A stretch of DNA of 64,000 bases, from NCBI RefSeq assembly GCF_037975245.1, contig NC_092563.1:1827001-1891000 (forward strand). Direction: 5' to 3'. This DNA comes from Apostichopus japonicus (lineage: Eukaryota > Echinodermata > Holothuroidea > Aspidochirotida > Stichopodidae). Positions 11,892 through 22,903 of this stretch are shown here, in pieces. Within the stretch, counting starts at the first letter, position 1, and the number at the start of each line of letters is the position of its first letter. A program made the translations under genes and the position numbers. Below the pieces are notes generated by a model. The model was given only the letters and a program-made list of their open reading frames with translations. It was not told where the DNA came from and made no database searches.

Positions 11892-13882
11892 CCCATGGTC
11901 AAATAATATAAAAGGAATTAGTGTTCCAGCATAGCGTTCATCAAATTACAATATAACAGGAAATAGTGTTCCAACAAGCTTGTTACAGAATATCCATATA
12001 TAACAAATATTGTGTCCCAGACAGCCAGATAAAACAGTGGGTTGTAACAGTGTTCCGGACAGCAAGATAAATCGGCGATAGTAACAAATATAGTGTTCCA
12101 GAAATCCAGATAAAATAAAGAAGGATTACAGAGTTTTCCACTTAAAAGGTTTACAATGAACAACTATCCAAAATGATTAATAATTAATAAGTCTCCTTTC
12201 TCTAGACTTTCCACTAAGAAGATGTACAATAAACAAACTATCCAACATTAAAACTATATCTCTTCTCATTAGCAACTGTCTTGCTCCAATACTCAAGGCC
12301 AACTGCCTGACTCCCTATACCCTCACAAAACTCCTTTGTTCCTATAATATATACAGTATACACAGACCCCATTTCCTGTGAGGGCTAATTTCCAGGAAGA
12401 ACAAAGATAGTTGCTTAGCAACCCAGAAGGAGAAATCTTAATCCCCCTCCTTTTACCACCACAAGCAACATACAAATACACACACTGTACAAATGCATAG
12501 CCCTCTGTACAGTGAGCACTGTACATGTAGTGTACTTAATAAACAAGAAAAACTATGGTACAAAAGAAAACTTTATGTAAGAGCTGACCATCTTACATTT
12601 ATATTGAGGAAGTTTGATGAAACTGAGAGACATATGATATCAGAGTCGTCAACACTATACTCAATTTGCCGCCAGCATACTTATTAATATGTAACAGCAT
12701 TGAAGATAAAGTGCCCAACCTTGAGTATATGTATGACATATCCTACATATTCTGCCCAAAACATTCACATATACACCTCAGTCAATTGAACCACAGTCTA
12801 CACAGCCAAATTGCTCTAAGAGCACACCAGAAAATTACAGTATACATACAGTAAGGACCCAAAGGAATGTATAGTCTTAATGTTAGTATATATATGCTTT
12901 ACCTATGGTGCATATTGTAGCCTATGTTTGTGGAAAATAAGAAAAGATTGACTTTTTACAGCAATAGTATTCATCACTCATGAAAAGAATTGAACTATAT
13001 ACATATATATGGATTATAAACCAATTTGAAGTTTATTATGACAGAGTAACCGAAGTCCCTACCAGCTCCCCCCCCCCCCCCAAAAAAAACCCCATCTCCA
13101 GCCAAAGTTAGGCAACAATTTATAGTCTGGTCATACATGCATCTGGCATGGTGGCTTATTTTTTCGTACTAACCACCTTTCTACAAAGAGGAGGCTCAGT
13201 AACAGTCAAGTGTAATTAGACTGGTCTTTTCTTTTAATTAAGAACAGCTACAATATTAAGGAAGTTTCAAACAAAATGACAAAGGCCACTGAGCCTTGCT
13301 TCTGTGATGGAGATGCAGTCACAGTCAGCGATTCAGCCTTATATGTTGATAATTTTATTGTTCACTGTAGAGACCTTTACAGAGATCATTACATAAAGAT
13401 GTTTATAAATATTGATCTTCTGTTCTGGGGTGCAGGTTCTATCGTATAGCGGGGCTAAACGTATATTTTGATTCCTACATCGTTATGTAGAAATGTTAGT
13501 ATATATCCACTGGTGGGTTAGTCACAGTGGTTATATAGGCTTTGTTGAGAATTTAATGTTGCCTGCATTTAGAATAGTGATACTGGTAGTAGTATTACTA
13601 TTAGGCTACGGGGTATCTCGTCCCCGTCCTATTCCCGGTCCACGTCCTCGACTCACATAAAGGTTAGCTGATTGTTATGTTTTCACTGTTGTAGAGTGTT
13701 GTTCGTGTGTGTGACGCTTTTACTGGTATAACCAATCACAACTTAAGATACAGCTGTTTAAAAAAAAAATCGTTAAAACCAAAGTAGACCTACTAGGTAC
13801 GAATCAACTGGCAACTGATTGGGAACGCACAATTATGCTGAAAGCAAGTTAGAGGGAATTCTATACCCTGTACAAATAATAC
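11892..13882. other. Non-coding; degenerate short repeats at 11915-12140
   Basis: Between 11915 and 12140 a degenerate motif around AGTGTTCCAG plus AGATAAAA recurs about five times at irregular 40-70 base spacing. A C run precedes an A run at 13070-13091. The remaining sequence has only short frames with no family resemblance. The segmental duplication begins at 13883. Confidence 0.4.
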
Positions 13883-14205
13883 AAATGTCCAAACCTTTAA
13901 AACAAAAAGTTTATTTCCATTGGGGTCCCTAAAGAGTGGGCGGAACAAGAAACAATGACTTCATTCATTCATCGCTTTATCATATAGGTTAATTAAGCAT
14001 TATAAAATAGATTATATATTATAGTACATTTATATGCATGAAGATTATTTAGAGAATACATGATGATATCTATTATTGTCATATTTGTTATAGTTCATCA
14101 CGTAGATTAAAGCTGTTGGGTACAGGGTTCAATACATCCACGCCCTCATACAAACCATGTTCGTATACCTTCTCGTGTGATGATCAGATTAAGCTGATCA
14201 ATAGT

Positions 14206-14280
14206 AGCATGTATGGCTGACTGTATGGCTGTCTGTCTGATGATCGCCGCACAGGCGTGAAACTCGAGTAACAACATGCT
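14206..14280 (+). ncRNA. Hammerhead-ribozyme-like motif, unit 1
   Basis: The core CTGATGA lies at 14237-14243. It is followed by a CGCC/GGCG stem II and by GAAAC at 14259-14263. A TCGA loop and GTA at 14268-14270 close helix III (AC pairs with GT), leaving A at the cleavage position, as in type I hammerheads with a very short helix III. Helix I starts TGT with ACA and can extend, after an internal bulge, by AGCATGT (14206-14212) with ACATGCT. The pair next to the core in stem II is U-U rather than the usual G-C, so activity is uncertain. It lies on the strand opposite to the sulfotransferase, beyond that gene's 3' end. Such ribozymes are known in Penelope-like retroelements. Confidence 0.5.
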
Positions 14281-15170
14281 GACGCTGTAGGTTACCTTAT
14301 ACCTATACTATGTCCGTTATAGCTCTAGTTCTATAAGTATTGAGCCTTTTTGCTGGAAGAAATGAACAACTGAATCTTTGCTATTACAAAATAATAAATA
14401 TAGAGGGAAGAGCAATGCCTTTTAATCCCAGCATCAAAGTGATACGACATATAATGCTATCTTTCTCTAGATGGCAAATTGTATTATAAGACGTACATAG
14501 CCTATATAAGCATTGACTAACATTTTCGAACATCCTAAAAAATTTCCGTTTTATTACAAAAACAAAATGGGACACCACAAGCACTTTAAATTCACGTCTC
14601 CTTTTCCTTTATGAAAACATGATTGCTATGACATAGTTTGTCCAGAAGAGCGGTGCAGGTATAGCCTATATCTACACTCTAGGAAAAGACTTTATAGTTT
14701 TAAGGACATTCAATTTGACACTTTAGTACGTGGTATTATTACCGTATGTTACTGACTGCAGGATCAATGCCGGTCCGGGGATTAACGGTACATCATATAA
14801 ACCTGTACTATCTAATAATGACTGGTTAATTGTCGGAGTCAAACCGTCTAGTCTTGTCGTACAAAAACAATACCATCAGGCAAGCATGTACCTTTATAAA
14901 AAATTGTGACGTCGTCATCTGTAGTTCAAGCGGTTGAGGAAGTGGGGGGGGGGGGAGTTGTGTGTGCACATCAGTGCATTTGTTCCCTAATAAAAACACA
15001 CCACATTGAAAGTTCGAAATTGATCAAACTAACCATATTATTAATTTGTCCATTTTCCGCTTCTTTCTTCAGGCCCCACCCACACAAACACTACAGTAAT
15101 TTTCGATTACATTTCCCAGAGCGGCCATGCACCTGCCTCTTGGGAAAGTACTAGTTCGATGCCTTGGGCA

Positions 15171-15961
15171 TCAAAGACCATTTCTCAACCTCGACTGCTT
15201 TATACAAGATTGATAGCGGTCGTTAAGGATCTCCTGGGTAAAGTTGGTTTGCGGTGTGATATCTGTACGGTTTATGTCGCTGGAGTATCCGAGAACACAA
15301 AAGTCCATTTCATACAACTTAACCATCTTGGCCCAGGTATCCGACGTGTACGAATCTTCACAAGTCATATGCCGACTTCGTCTGCGATGACTGACTTTCA
15401 CAGCACTAACGTCTGTTTTAATACGGAGACCAAGTGCATCTATACTCTCCTCCCATTTTTCAAAAACTAGAATTTGGTCGAGTCCAAACTTTCCATTTTC
15501 GCGGAAAATCATACCGACTTGGGTTTGGAGATGGTTTTCATCTTGGATCTTGACGTGTCCCTCTGGAGCTAGTGTCATTCTGACAAAGGAGTTGAAAGAT
15601 TTCCTCGTCTCGGCTGTTAAATTTTGTTTGACCCATCTTTTGTCTTTGGCGTTTCCTCTATTCTGACCAAGATAACTCCAAGCCGAGATTAACCGAGAGC
15701 AAGGATGACGGACCATACAAAACTTATGATAATTTTCAAAATGTTTTTGATTAAATTCTGAAATTTTGTGATGTCCACCCATTGCATGTTTCCTTCGTTG
15801 CTCTTTGAAGAGAAATGACCATTCAATGGAGGTTCCTCCCGTTTTCGGTATATGTATAAATAGAAGTTTCTTCCTAATATTAATTTGTGCATTCTTTGGA
15901 AAGTACGGCATTGTTGCGATTGGTATATCGTGATCCACAACTAATCTGCTATTATTCAATT
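15171..15961 (-). CDS. Sulfotransferase copy 1, exon 2 (catalytic domain)
   Basis: This exon encodes the luminal catalytic domain of a PAPS-dependent, Golgi-type sulfotransferase (Sulfotransfer_2-like). In the predicted 342-residue protein the 5'-phosphosulfate loop FIHIPKTGGTSIE is at 114-126, the 3'-phosphate motif RHPCSRLISAW at 164-174, and an HxxxQ motif at 223-227. N-glycosylation sequons are NNS (82), NLT, NRT and NFT. The start is set by a splice acceptor: a pyrimidine-rich tract ending TTTACCAG just upstream on the minus strand. The exon enters in phase 1, exactly matching the donor of exon 1 at 17922, so the split codon becomes GAA. Copy 1 differs from copies 2 and 3 at about 16 residues, five of them clustered in the KVSHRRRSRHM segment. 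The substrate is unknown; a glycan is the family expectation. Confidence 0.88.
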
Positions 15962-16449
15962 CTGGTAAATAAATGAGAGGAGAATAATCAAATAAAAGCA
16001 GGATATATATATATATCATTTCGACTCTCTTTTTCGGGACGGTGAATTTTAGTGTTGAAATATGTTGCGTCTAACAAAGTTTGCGATTGCGCACTCCAAG
16101 GAAACAATGTATACATGTAGCCAGCTTACTGTCTATAGACTCGTTTAAGATGTTACAATGCATCGTCGAATGGAGGTGTAGAATTAACGTGCAATACGTG
16201 CGTATACATACTTCAAAGTCAATAGGGTATTGGAACATGGTCACGTACACCTTAGAGCTGATTTTACAATGTTATTGAAATATTATAGATTTAAAAAGAG
16301 TATTGGAATAAAAATAAGTACTATAGATCTTTAACTTGCCAGTATAGAAAGTCACTGTGATGCATGTTGCAGTTATTGCCAAATTGAAAATTCTAGTTTA
16401 GAATACCGGGTGGAGAGGAAGGTGGAGGGGGGGTCTATTTATTTTAGCC

Positions 16450-16497
<48 letters not shown>

Positions 16498-16527
16498 TAG
16501 ATATATATATATATATATATATATATA

Positions 16528-16568
<41 letters not shown>

Positions 16569-16597
16569 ATCTATATATATATATATATATATATATA

Positions 16598-16632
<35 letters not shown>

Positions 16633-17921
16633 GATGAAATGTTCCACGTGTTGGATAGAAATAATAGTAGAAAAGATAAGGACAACATGTAATGCCTTTA
16701 AATCCAACATAATATTTAGAATAAATAGAAATAACTACACGCTACACAAATTTTCGGACACCCTGGTCCTTCGTCAGGCGTAAAAGGAGTGATTGAATCA
16801 CGTTCGTCTACCGTAAGCCCCAGACTGCTCAAAGTGCTTGAACCCGGAAAGAAAAGCCATATCCCTATTGAGACCATGACAGTGTGAACGTACTTTAAGG
16901 ATCAATTCGACTTCCTTCAAGTTTCTTTTATTATGGTCAGACATCAATTATACGTGGTGATCAAGTGTTTTGACCCCCATAAACTTGTCCACATTTCAAC
17001 AGTTTAAGAGCATTCTAATATTTGGAATAAAAAAGTTTTGCAATGTGTTTTCATATCATCACATTCCTCCAAAATTTTGTAACCTATAGGTTTCAGTTTG
17101 GTTGCTCTGTAGATATATCGATTTTTGGGTATATATATATATATATATATATAAAATTCCAGTTAAGTAACTGGAAATTGGCGACTATAGTTTCAACTGG
17201 AACCAGTTAGCTTTCTCCTGGGCAGATGGAATACATTACTGGGAGACTGTGGGAGTTACAACCTATCAGCCTACCCCACCCCAACTCTTTCGCAGCTGGA
17301 CGTTAACGTAATTACCATTTGTAGAAAATGACCCCATACATTTTCTTCCTGTTTTTTTGGGGGGGGGGGGGGGTGTAGATGCCAAGCTCGTATAGCCAAC
17401 ACTGAAGAACACACTCTTCCACGACCCGGTATAGTGCACTTCATCATTACAACTACTCATTTTTAATCAGTATTGCGTCGAAAGGTCTTTCCTGGGTCTC
17501 CCTCTCCGCCATTTCAGTGACTGTTTATGTTACAGGTACCTACACGGCTACACCTAGTGTTTTATCATGGCATGCATAAAGAAACGCGCATGATGGTTTT
17601 ACACACTACGTATATGTTTGTGTACATATATACTACCAACACACTGCTATGCATGCGGCGTCAAATCTTGCAAACCGCAAAATGTTAAGTACACTGTACT
17701 TGAAAGTATTACGATGTTTTGTAGTAGACACACCCTTTGTGATAATTATACCGAACCTTCCTGGGAAGGAAAGATACGCAGTCCGGATTGCAGTCCTCAC
17801 CCCCCCCCCCCCCTGTGTCCATAAATCCGGCACTTCATAAATGGCCTAATAACGTTAAGTTATATACCACTTTCTCAAGTATAGGCTACTTATATTTAGA
17901 CAAAGTAAGCATATATGTTAC
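15962..17921 (-). other. Intron of sulfotransferase copy 1
   Basis: This 1960-base intron runs from donor ATG/GTAACA to acceptor TTTACCAG. It contains a (TA)n tract of about 178 bases (16453-16630), a retroelement-like remnant at about 16740-17100, a short (TA)n tract at 17131-17152, a G run at 17358-17373 and a C run at 17799-17814. The remnant read on the minus strand gives protein-like pieces such as DHNKRNLKEVELILK and RDMAFLSGF, separated by a frameshift. Confidence 0.7.
16453..16630. repeat. (TA)n microsatellite, unit 1
   Basis: Almost pure TA dinucleotide with a few TATAGATAGA and TATCTATC interruptions. The orthologous tracts in units 2 and 3 (25111-25332 and 33851-33995) differ in length and interruptions, so this locus has changed since duplication. 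Reading frames made of alternating Ile and Tyr across it are artefacts. Confidence 0.95.
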
Positions 17922-18159
17922 CATTCTCTGTTTGCGGTGAAAGTATCCCCAAAGCCACTTCTGAACTGCCTATATGTTCTTCTATATTTTTTTGTACACC
18001 AAATTTTATCTTATAATCTGGACGTCTAATTATTTCTGAGTGTTCTTCTTGCGATGAGTCGATACCCTTGAAGTAATCGTCGAAAAATACTAAAGCAATA
18101 AAACACGAAACAGTGATTAAAATTATTGCTTTGCGTCTTGAAAATCCCACAAATAACAT
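17922..18159 (-). CDS. Sulfotransferase copy 1, exon 1 (membrane anchor)
   Basis: This 238-base exon gives 79 codons plus one base. It encodes a short cytoplasmic tail (MLFVGFSRRK), one transmembrane segment (residues about 11-26, IILITVSCFIALVFF) and a hydrophilic stem, the plan of a type II Golgi glycan-modifying enzyme. I chose the ATG at 18159 because the three copies agree from there on. Upstream sequence in the same frame is broken by indels between copies, although it stays open to 18387 here. The exon ends at a GTAACA donor after the first base of a codon, compatible with exon 2 at 15961. Confidence 0.8.
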
Positions 18160-18744
18160 GATGAAGTCCGAAAGTTCGCAAAAACGAGCAAAAAAGGAGA
18201 GCCTGAAACGAACAAACTTCCAGTGGCCGCGTGTCTCTGTTGTATTGCACTTGTGCACCTTACCCAGAGATATATTAGTCACGCAGAACCAGTAAACTAC
18301 ATCAAACGAATTCCATTGCACATAATACTGTTGAATGCACAATGCTGTAAGTCTCAATTTCATGTATAATACGTATTCTGTAGGCATACGTGTTTCTATT
18401 TCACACGAAAGGATTAATTAACTATATATCAGATACATATCAGATACAGTGCCAAGTTTTCCCATGCATGAATAGCGCTTTTGTGACAACGTAGGCCTCC
18501 TTGTAGCCCGTAATCTCGGTATGGAACGCCAAATGGGTCAACCACGTATGATTAGGTGCACTCTATACATACCAGCCTGGATGATATGTTATTTCTAACT
18601 CTCCATCACATCCACTATAATTATGGTTATCATAAGATTGCACAACTGACCAGCTTCAGTCAGCACTTAGATTCCGAAAAGAATGGACGTCGGTATTTCA
18701 TTTTCTTCAGAGCTGCTTATAAAGAGTACTATACAGTTGTGTAA

Positions 18745-18786
18745 GGTGGCGGTATGCTTATACACCTAAAGGGCAACTTTGGTGTT
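18745..18786 (+). repeat. Isolated 44-bp minisatellite monomer, unit 1
   Basis: One monomer (CGGTATGCTTATACACCTAA, then AGGGCAACTTTGGTGTT) lies about 2.1 kb from the main array at 20912-21729. The sequence between is the non-LTR relic. This places the retroelement insertion inside or at the edge of the minisatellite. Confidence 0.75.
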
Positions 18787-20911
18787 TTGATTTCATGTGA
18801 TTTGATTTGATTTATTTCTACCAATTCAAAACAAGAATATACATACAATAACAAACAATGTGATAGTAACATCACAAAGAAATCGAAATAAAGCAATACA
18901 GTATATGAATGGTAGAGAGGGAACCAAACATAAGCATAGCTTTTCTGGTTTGGCTCCCGTGTGCAATAAATATTAATGACATGTTTAATCAGTATAAGCA
19001 AATACTAAACAAAGAAGATAATTAAGTAAACAAAAAACAAAAAGTTCGAAATAACGAACGTTATGATATCATTATGAAATACTTAATTGGGTTGAGAGTT
19101 TAAAAGATAATATTTGAGTGCACACTTAAAGCAGTATACAATGAACCTTGTGACCGAATATAATGTAGGAGACTGTTCCATAAGACTTTACCTGAATAAT
19201 GTACTTGGGATTGCCTTAACTTAGTACGAGATGACTTGATATAAAGTAAGTTACTACTAATACGAGTATTATGATTATGCAGACTAGAATGTGGGAGACT
19301 GTTCCATAAGACTGCACCTGAATAATGTACTTGGGATTGCCTTAACTTAGTACGAGATGACTTGATATGAAGTAAGTTACTACTAATACGAGTATTATGA
19401 TTATGCAGACTAGAATGTGGGAGACTGTTCCATAAGACTGCACCTGAATAATGTACTTGGGATTGCCTTAACTTAGTACGAGATGACTTGATATGAAGTA
19501 AGTTACTAAACCATATTGGTTAGGAATTAAAATATCATATTTTGACACAAAATTTGTTAACCTATATATTATAAACAAGTCTTTCAATAAGCTTAGATAT
19601 TTGTAGGAAGTCGAGAAATTGGTCGGCAATTAGACATGAGTTAGGGGTCACCAGATTTCAAAATGGGACAGATCTTGTCAATTTTTCATTCGGATGTGAA
19701 TATAACACTAGTAAAAGATAAGTTAATTATATTAGTAAGAGGAATCACAATAATAATCACAAATATACTTAAAAACACAGTTAGAGGTATTGTCGTAACC
19801 AGAACTTTTGTCCTCTGTTAATTTTTAAGTTGTATTTAACAATTCAACTGGGGTTGTCGGGTACATCACGAAGGTACTTGGTATACTTTTATCCATAATA
19901 ATGCATAGGATTAAGCTGTCTATGGGCGATTGTATCGGCAAATAATCTACCAACATTACTAAAATAATGATTAAACTTGTTAACAATAACACGTTCATCA
20001 TTTATCATATCACCATTATCAAATTTAGAAACTGTGTTATGGGTCTGTCTTCCGCCTGTTTTTAAGTACACTATTGATAATCTTCCACAATTGAGTGCTG
20101 TCACATTTATGGTCTTGTATAAGGTTATGATCGTACATTCTCTTAACATATTCGATAACAGAAGTAAGAATATTTCTGTACTTAGCATAAACTTTCTTTT
20201 AATTTTCATTTAAAGGACTATACGTTTATGCCGTGCAAAAAGTCAATTTTTATGACGAATAGATTTCAATATCCCATTGGTTATCCAAGGAGAGACTTGA
20301 GCAAGTTCATTTTAGATTTAACTTTGGACAAGAGGCAGCAAGTGTGGTAAATATCAAGAAATAACTTGACTAAATGTGTTTATAAGTAGATTGGGCAATT
20401 CATATTTAATATGCGACCAATCAACTTCTAATACTCCTAGTCTCAAACGATAGAGATTATTGAGACAAAGTGTTATATCTGAAAACATTAGATGAAATGC
20501 GTGTAATTAGGACAACTAATACAGACAGGAGAATGATCCGAAATATCGGAAGTAATAACATCCGTTTTAAAATGTATAGATTAATTAGTTAAAATGTTAT
20601 CAATCAACGTTGAACTTGCATTTGTTACACGAGTAGGTAAAACAATAGATGGATTAAATGAAGACGATATATACCGTATTTATTAAATTGTACAATGCTA
20701 TAGGGTTATCAAGTTTTAATAATTCGATATTAAAATCCCCAGCTAGGTAATAAAGTTTAATTTCATGATTAAGTCAATGGCATTTCCCAAGTCTTCCATG
20801 AACTTTCAGGGGGTTAATATACTGAAGCGACAATAACATTTCTAGCTTTATGATTCATAATTTCAATAGCTATCGTTTCCACCCCATTAGGAAAGAAAAC
20901 GTTCAACTCAT
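18787..20911 (-). pseudogene. Non-LTR retrotransposon relic, unit 1
   Basis: Read on the minus strand this is a 5'-truncated, frame-broken non-LTR element. Endonuclease pieces come first (AGDFNIELL and TNASSTLIDNILTN, then SDISDHSPV, about 20540-20740). A linker with SWITNGILKSIRHKN (near 20260) and KFNHYFSNVG (near 19960) follows. The reverse transcriptase start TEDKSSG and ILIPNQYG is at 19510-19830. The catalytic core with YADD is absent: sequence jumps at about 19510 directly to the C-terminal HNHNTRISSNLL and LWNSLPHS segment. The 3' end carries an ATTTG-type tail next to a minisatellite monomer. The same relic, with the same deletion, is in unit 2. Confidence 0.85.
19165..19508 (-). repeat. 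126-bp tandem repeat in the retroelement C-terminus, unit 1
   Basis: The string starting GTAGGAGACTGTTCC or GTGGGAGACTGTTCC begins at 19165, 19291 and 19417, exactly 126 bases apart; the last copy is partial. 126 is 42 codons, so the frame of the retroelement C-terminal segment (HNHNTRISSNLL ... LWNSLPHSS) is kept across copies. Confidence 0.9.
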
Positions 20912-21729
20912 TAGGTGTCGATGTTATGTGTCGGTATGCGTTATGCACCTAAAGGGCAACTCTGGTGGTATGTGCCGGTACCGTATGCTTTTTGCACCTA
21001 AAGGGCAACTCAGGTGTTAGTTGCCGGTATGCCTTATGCACCTAAAGGGCAACTCAGGTGTTAGTTGCCGGTATGCGTTATGCACCTAAAGGGCAACTCT
21101 GGTGTTAGGTGTCGGTATGCGTTATGCACCTAAAGGGCAAATCTGTTGTTAGGTGCCGGTATGCGTTATGCACCTAAAGGGCAAATCTGGTGTTAGGTGC
21201 CGGTATGCGTTATGCACCTATAAAGGGCAACTCTGGTGTTAGGTGTCGGTATGCCTTTTGCACCAAAAGGGCAACTCAGGTGTTAGTTGCCGGTATGCGT
21301 TATGTACCTAAAGGGCAACTCTGGTGTTAGGTTCCGGTATGCTTTTTGCACCTAAAGGGCAACTCAGGTGTTAGTTGCCGGTATGCGTTATGCACCTTAA
21401 GGACAACTCTGTTGTTAGGTTTCGGTATGCCTTTTGCACCTAAAGGGTAACTCTGGTGTTAGGTGCCGGTATGTGTTATGCACCCAAAGGGCAACTCTGG
21501 TGTTAGGTGTCGGTATGCTTTTGCACCTACATGACAACTCTGGTGTTAGTTGCCCGTATGTGTTATGCACCTAAAGGGCAATTCTGGTGTAATGCGTCGG
21601 TATGCTTTATGCACTTAAAAGGCTACTCTGGTGTTGGGTGCCGGTATGCTTTTTGCACCTAAAGGGCAACTCTGGTGTTAGGTGTCGGTATGCTTTATCA
21701 ACCTAAAGGGCAACTCTGGTGTAGGGTAT
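20912..21729 (+). repeat. 44-bp minisatellite, about 18 copies, unit 1
   Basis: The consensus monomer reads GGTGTTAGGTGCCGGTATGC followed by GTTATGCACCTAAAGGGCAA and CTCT. About 18 head-to-tail copies are seen with point differences and small length changes. There are no unique spacers, so it is a plain tandem repeat. The order of variant monomers is almost the same as in unit 2, which shows the array was duplicated as a block. Confidence 0.95.
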
Positions 21730-21897
21730 ACTTTAGCTTGCTCTTCAGCTAAGTCTTGTTGCCAGTTGAGAAAATATTAATCAGATTGCTGGAAAATTTT
21801 CAATGATTATAATGTTGGACGAAGGTAATATATGCTCGCACTGTTCTACTTCTGATTGGTCACAGGAGTGCGCCAGAACAATGTATCTATGTGACGT

Positions 21898-22182
21898 ATG
21901 AGAAACAACTTTCAGCTTGTATTTCCAGGAACATATCTTCAGCTCAGAAGGGGGACGGAGGTTATATCAAAGTCCATGTGTATTGATATTCCAGGATTAG
22001 TGAGTATAGCCTTTCAGTCCATTTTCAGCTTGCAATATATAGGGAATTGTTATAAAAAAAAATTTTTTATAGAAGCTTCCACTTTATCAAAGTGGGTAGA
22101 CAAATTGATTTCAACGCAACTGTTCAAATGTTACCCTGTGTTTAGGTCTATGGTGGACAAAAAAGTAGCGATTTTCTATTAG
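21898..22182 (+). CDS. Unrecognised 94-codon ORF, unit 1
   Basis: A plus-strand frame of 94 codons, kept open at the same length in unit 2 (30636-30920). It has no domain I recognise; its end, from STLSKWVDKLI to VDKKVAIFY, has a normal amino-acid mix. The duplication is young, so conservation is weak evidence of function. A run of A and T in the middle differs between copies in composition but not in length. It may be a pseudo-exon or part of an old transposon. Confidence 0.2.
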   Translation: MRNNFQLVFPGTYLQLRRGTEVISKSMCIDIPGLVSIAFQSIFSLQYIGNCYKKKFFIEASTLSKWVDKLISTQLFKCYPVFRSMVDKKVAIFY

Positions 22183-22828
22183 TACTATATTTGTAGACAT
22201 CTTTCTGTTTTGAAACTAAATTTTAGGAGTATTTTCAACATTTGACATGACCGCTTAACAACTTATCAAATGTGATATACATATTTACATATAAATGTCC
22301 AAACCTTTAAAACAAAAAGTTTATTTCCATTGGGTCCCTAAAGAGTGGGCGGAACAAGAAACAATTGCATAAAGAATACAAATCTATATAAAACAATTAT
22401 ATTACGGTAATCAAATTAGCTAATATAGAAAACTTCAACGTAAATAGATCGCAGTATAAGCATTCTTTTAATATTTAATTCAACATGCTTATGTGTCCTG
22501 TGTATTAATGTATAAGCTCAAGATTAAACATTATCATGTAGGTCGAACAGGGGTTAACTCCTTTTTTGTTTTGTTGTTGATACTCATTCATTCATCGTTT
22601 AATCATATAGGTTAGTTTAGCATTATAAAATAGATTATATATTATAGTATATTTATATGCATGAAGATTATATAGAGAATACATGATGATATCTATTATT
22701 GTCATATTTGTTATAGTTTATCACGTAGATTAAAGCTGTTGGGTACAGGGTTCAATACATTCACGCCCTAATACATACCATGTTCGTATACCTTCTCGTG
22801 TGATGATCAGATTAAGCTGATCAATAGT

Positions 22829-22903
22829 AGCATGTATGGCTGACTGTATGGCTGACTGTCTAATGATCGCCGCACAGGCGTGAAACTCGAGTAACAACAT
22901 GCT
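22829..22903 (+). ncRNA. Hammerhead-like motif, unit 2, core mutated
   Basis: Same arrangement as in unit 1: stem II CGCC/GGCG, GAAAC at 22882-22886, TCGA, GTA. The core at 22860-22866 reads CTAATGA instead of CTGATGA. The changed G is invariant in hammerhead ribozymes, so this copy should be inactive. Confidence 0.4.

Larger units (their letters stand above)
13883..22292. repeat. Segmental duplication, unit 1
   Basis: The unit starts AAATGTCCAAACC and ends just before the same string at 22293. In order it holds a hammerhead-like motif, a two-exon minus-strand sulfotransferase, a non-LTR relic, a 44-bp minisatellite and a short conserved ORF. Relative to unit 2 it lacks about 210 bases after 13965 and lacks the 31-base palindrome near 15030. 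Long blocks are almost identical to units 2 and 3, so the duplication is recent. Confidence 0.92.

Noticed and set aside
16755-16800. Second hammerhead-like string in the sulfotransferase intron (minus strand CTGACGA, GGAC/GTCC stem, GAAA)
   Set aside because: There is an extra unpaired A next to the core, and no GTH triplet or short helix III follows the GAAA, so the fold does not close.
17896-18387. 163-codon version of sulfotransferase exon 1 starting at 18387
   Set aside because: The first 76 codons are not conserved: indels shift the frame in units 2 and 3, while all copies agree from the ATG at 18159.
20912-21729. CRISPR-like regular repeat array
   Set aside because: The 44-bp units are directly adjacent with no unique spacers, and the genome is eukaryotic; it is a minisatellite.
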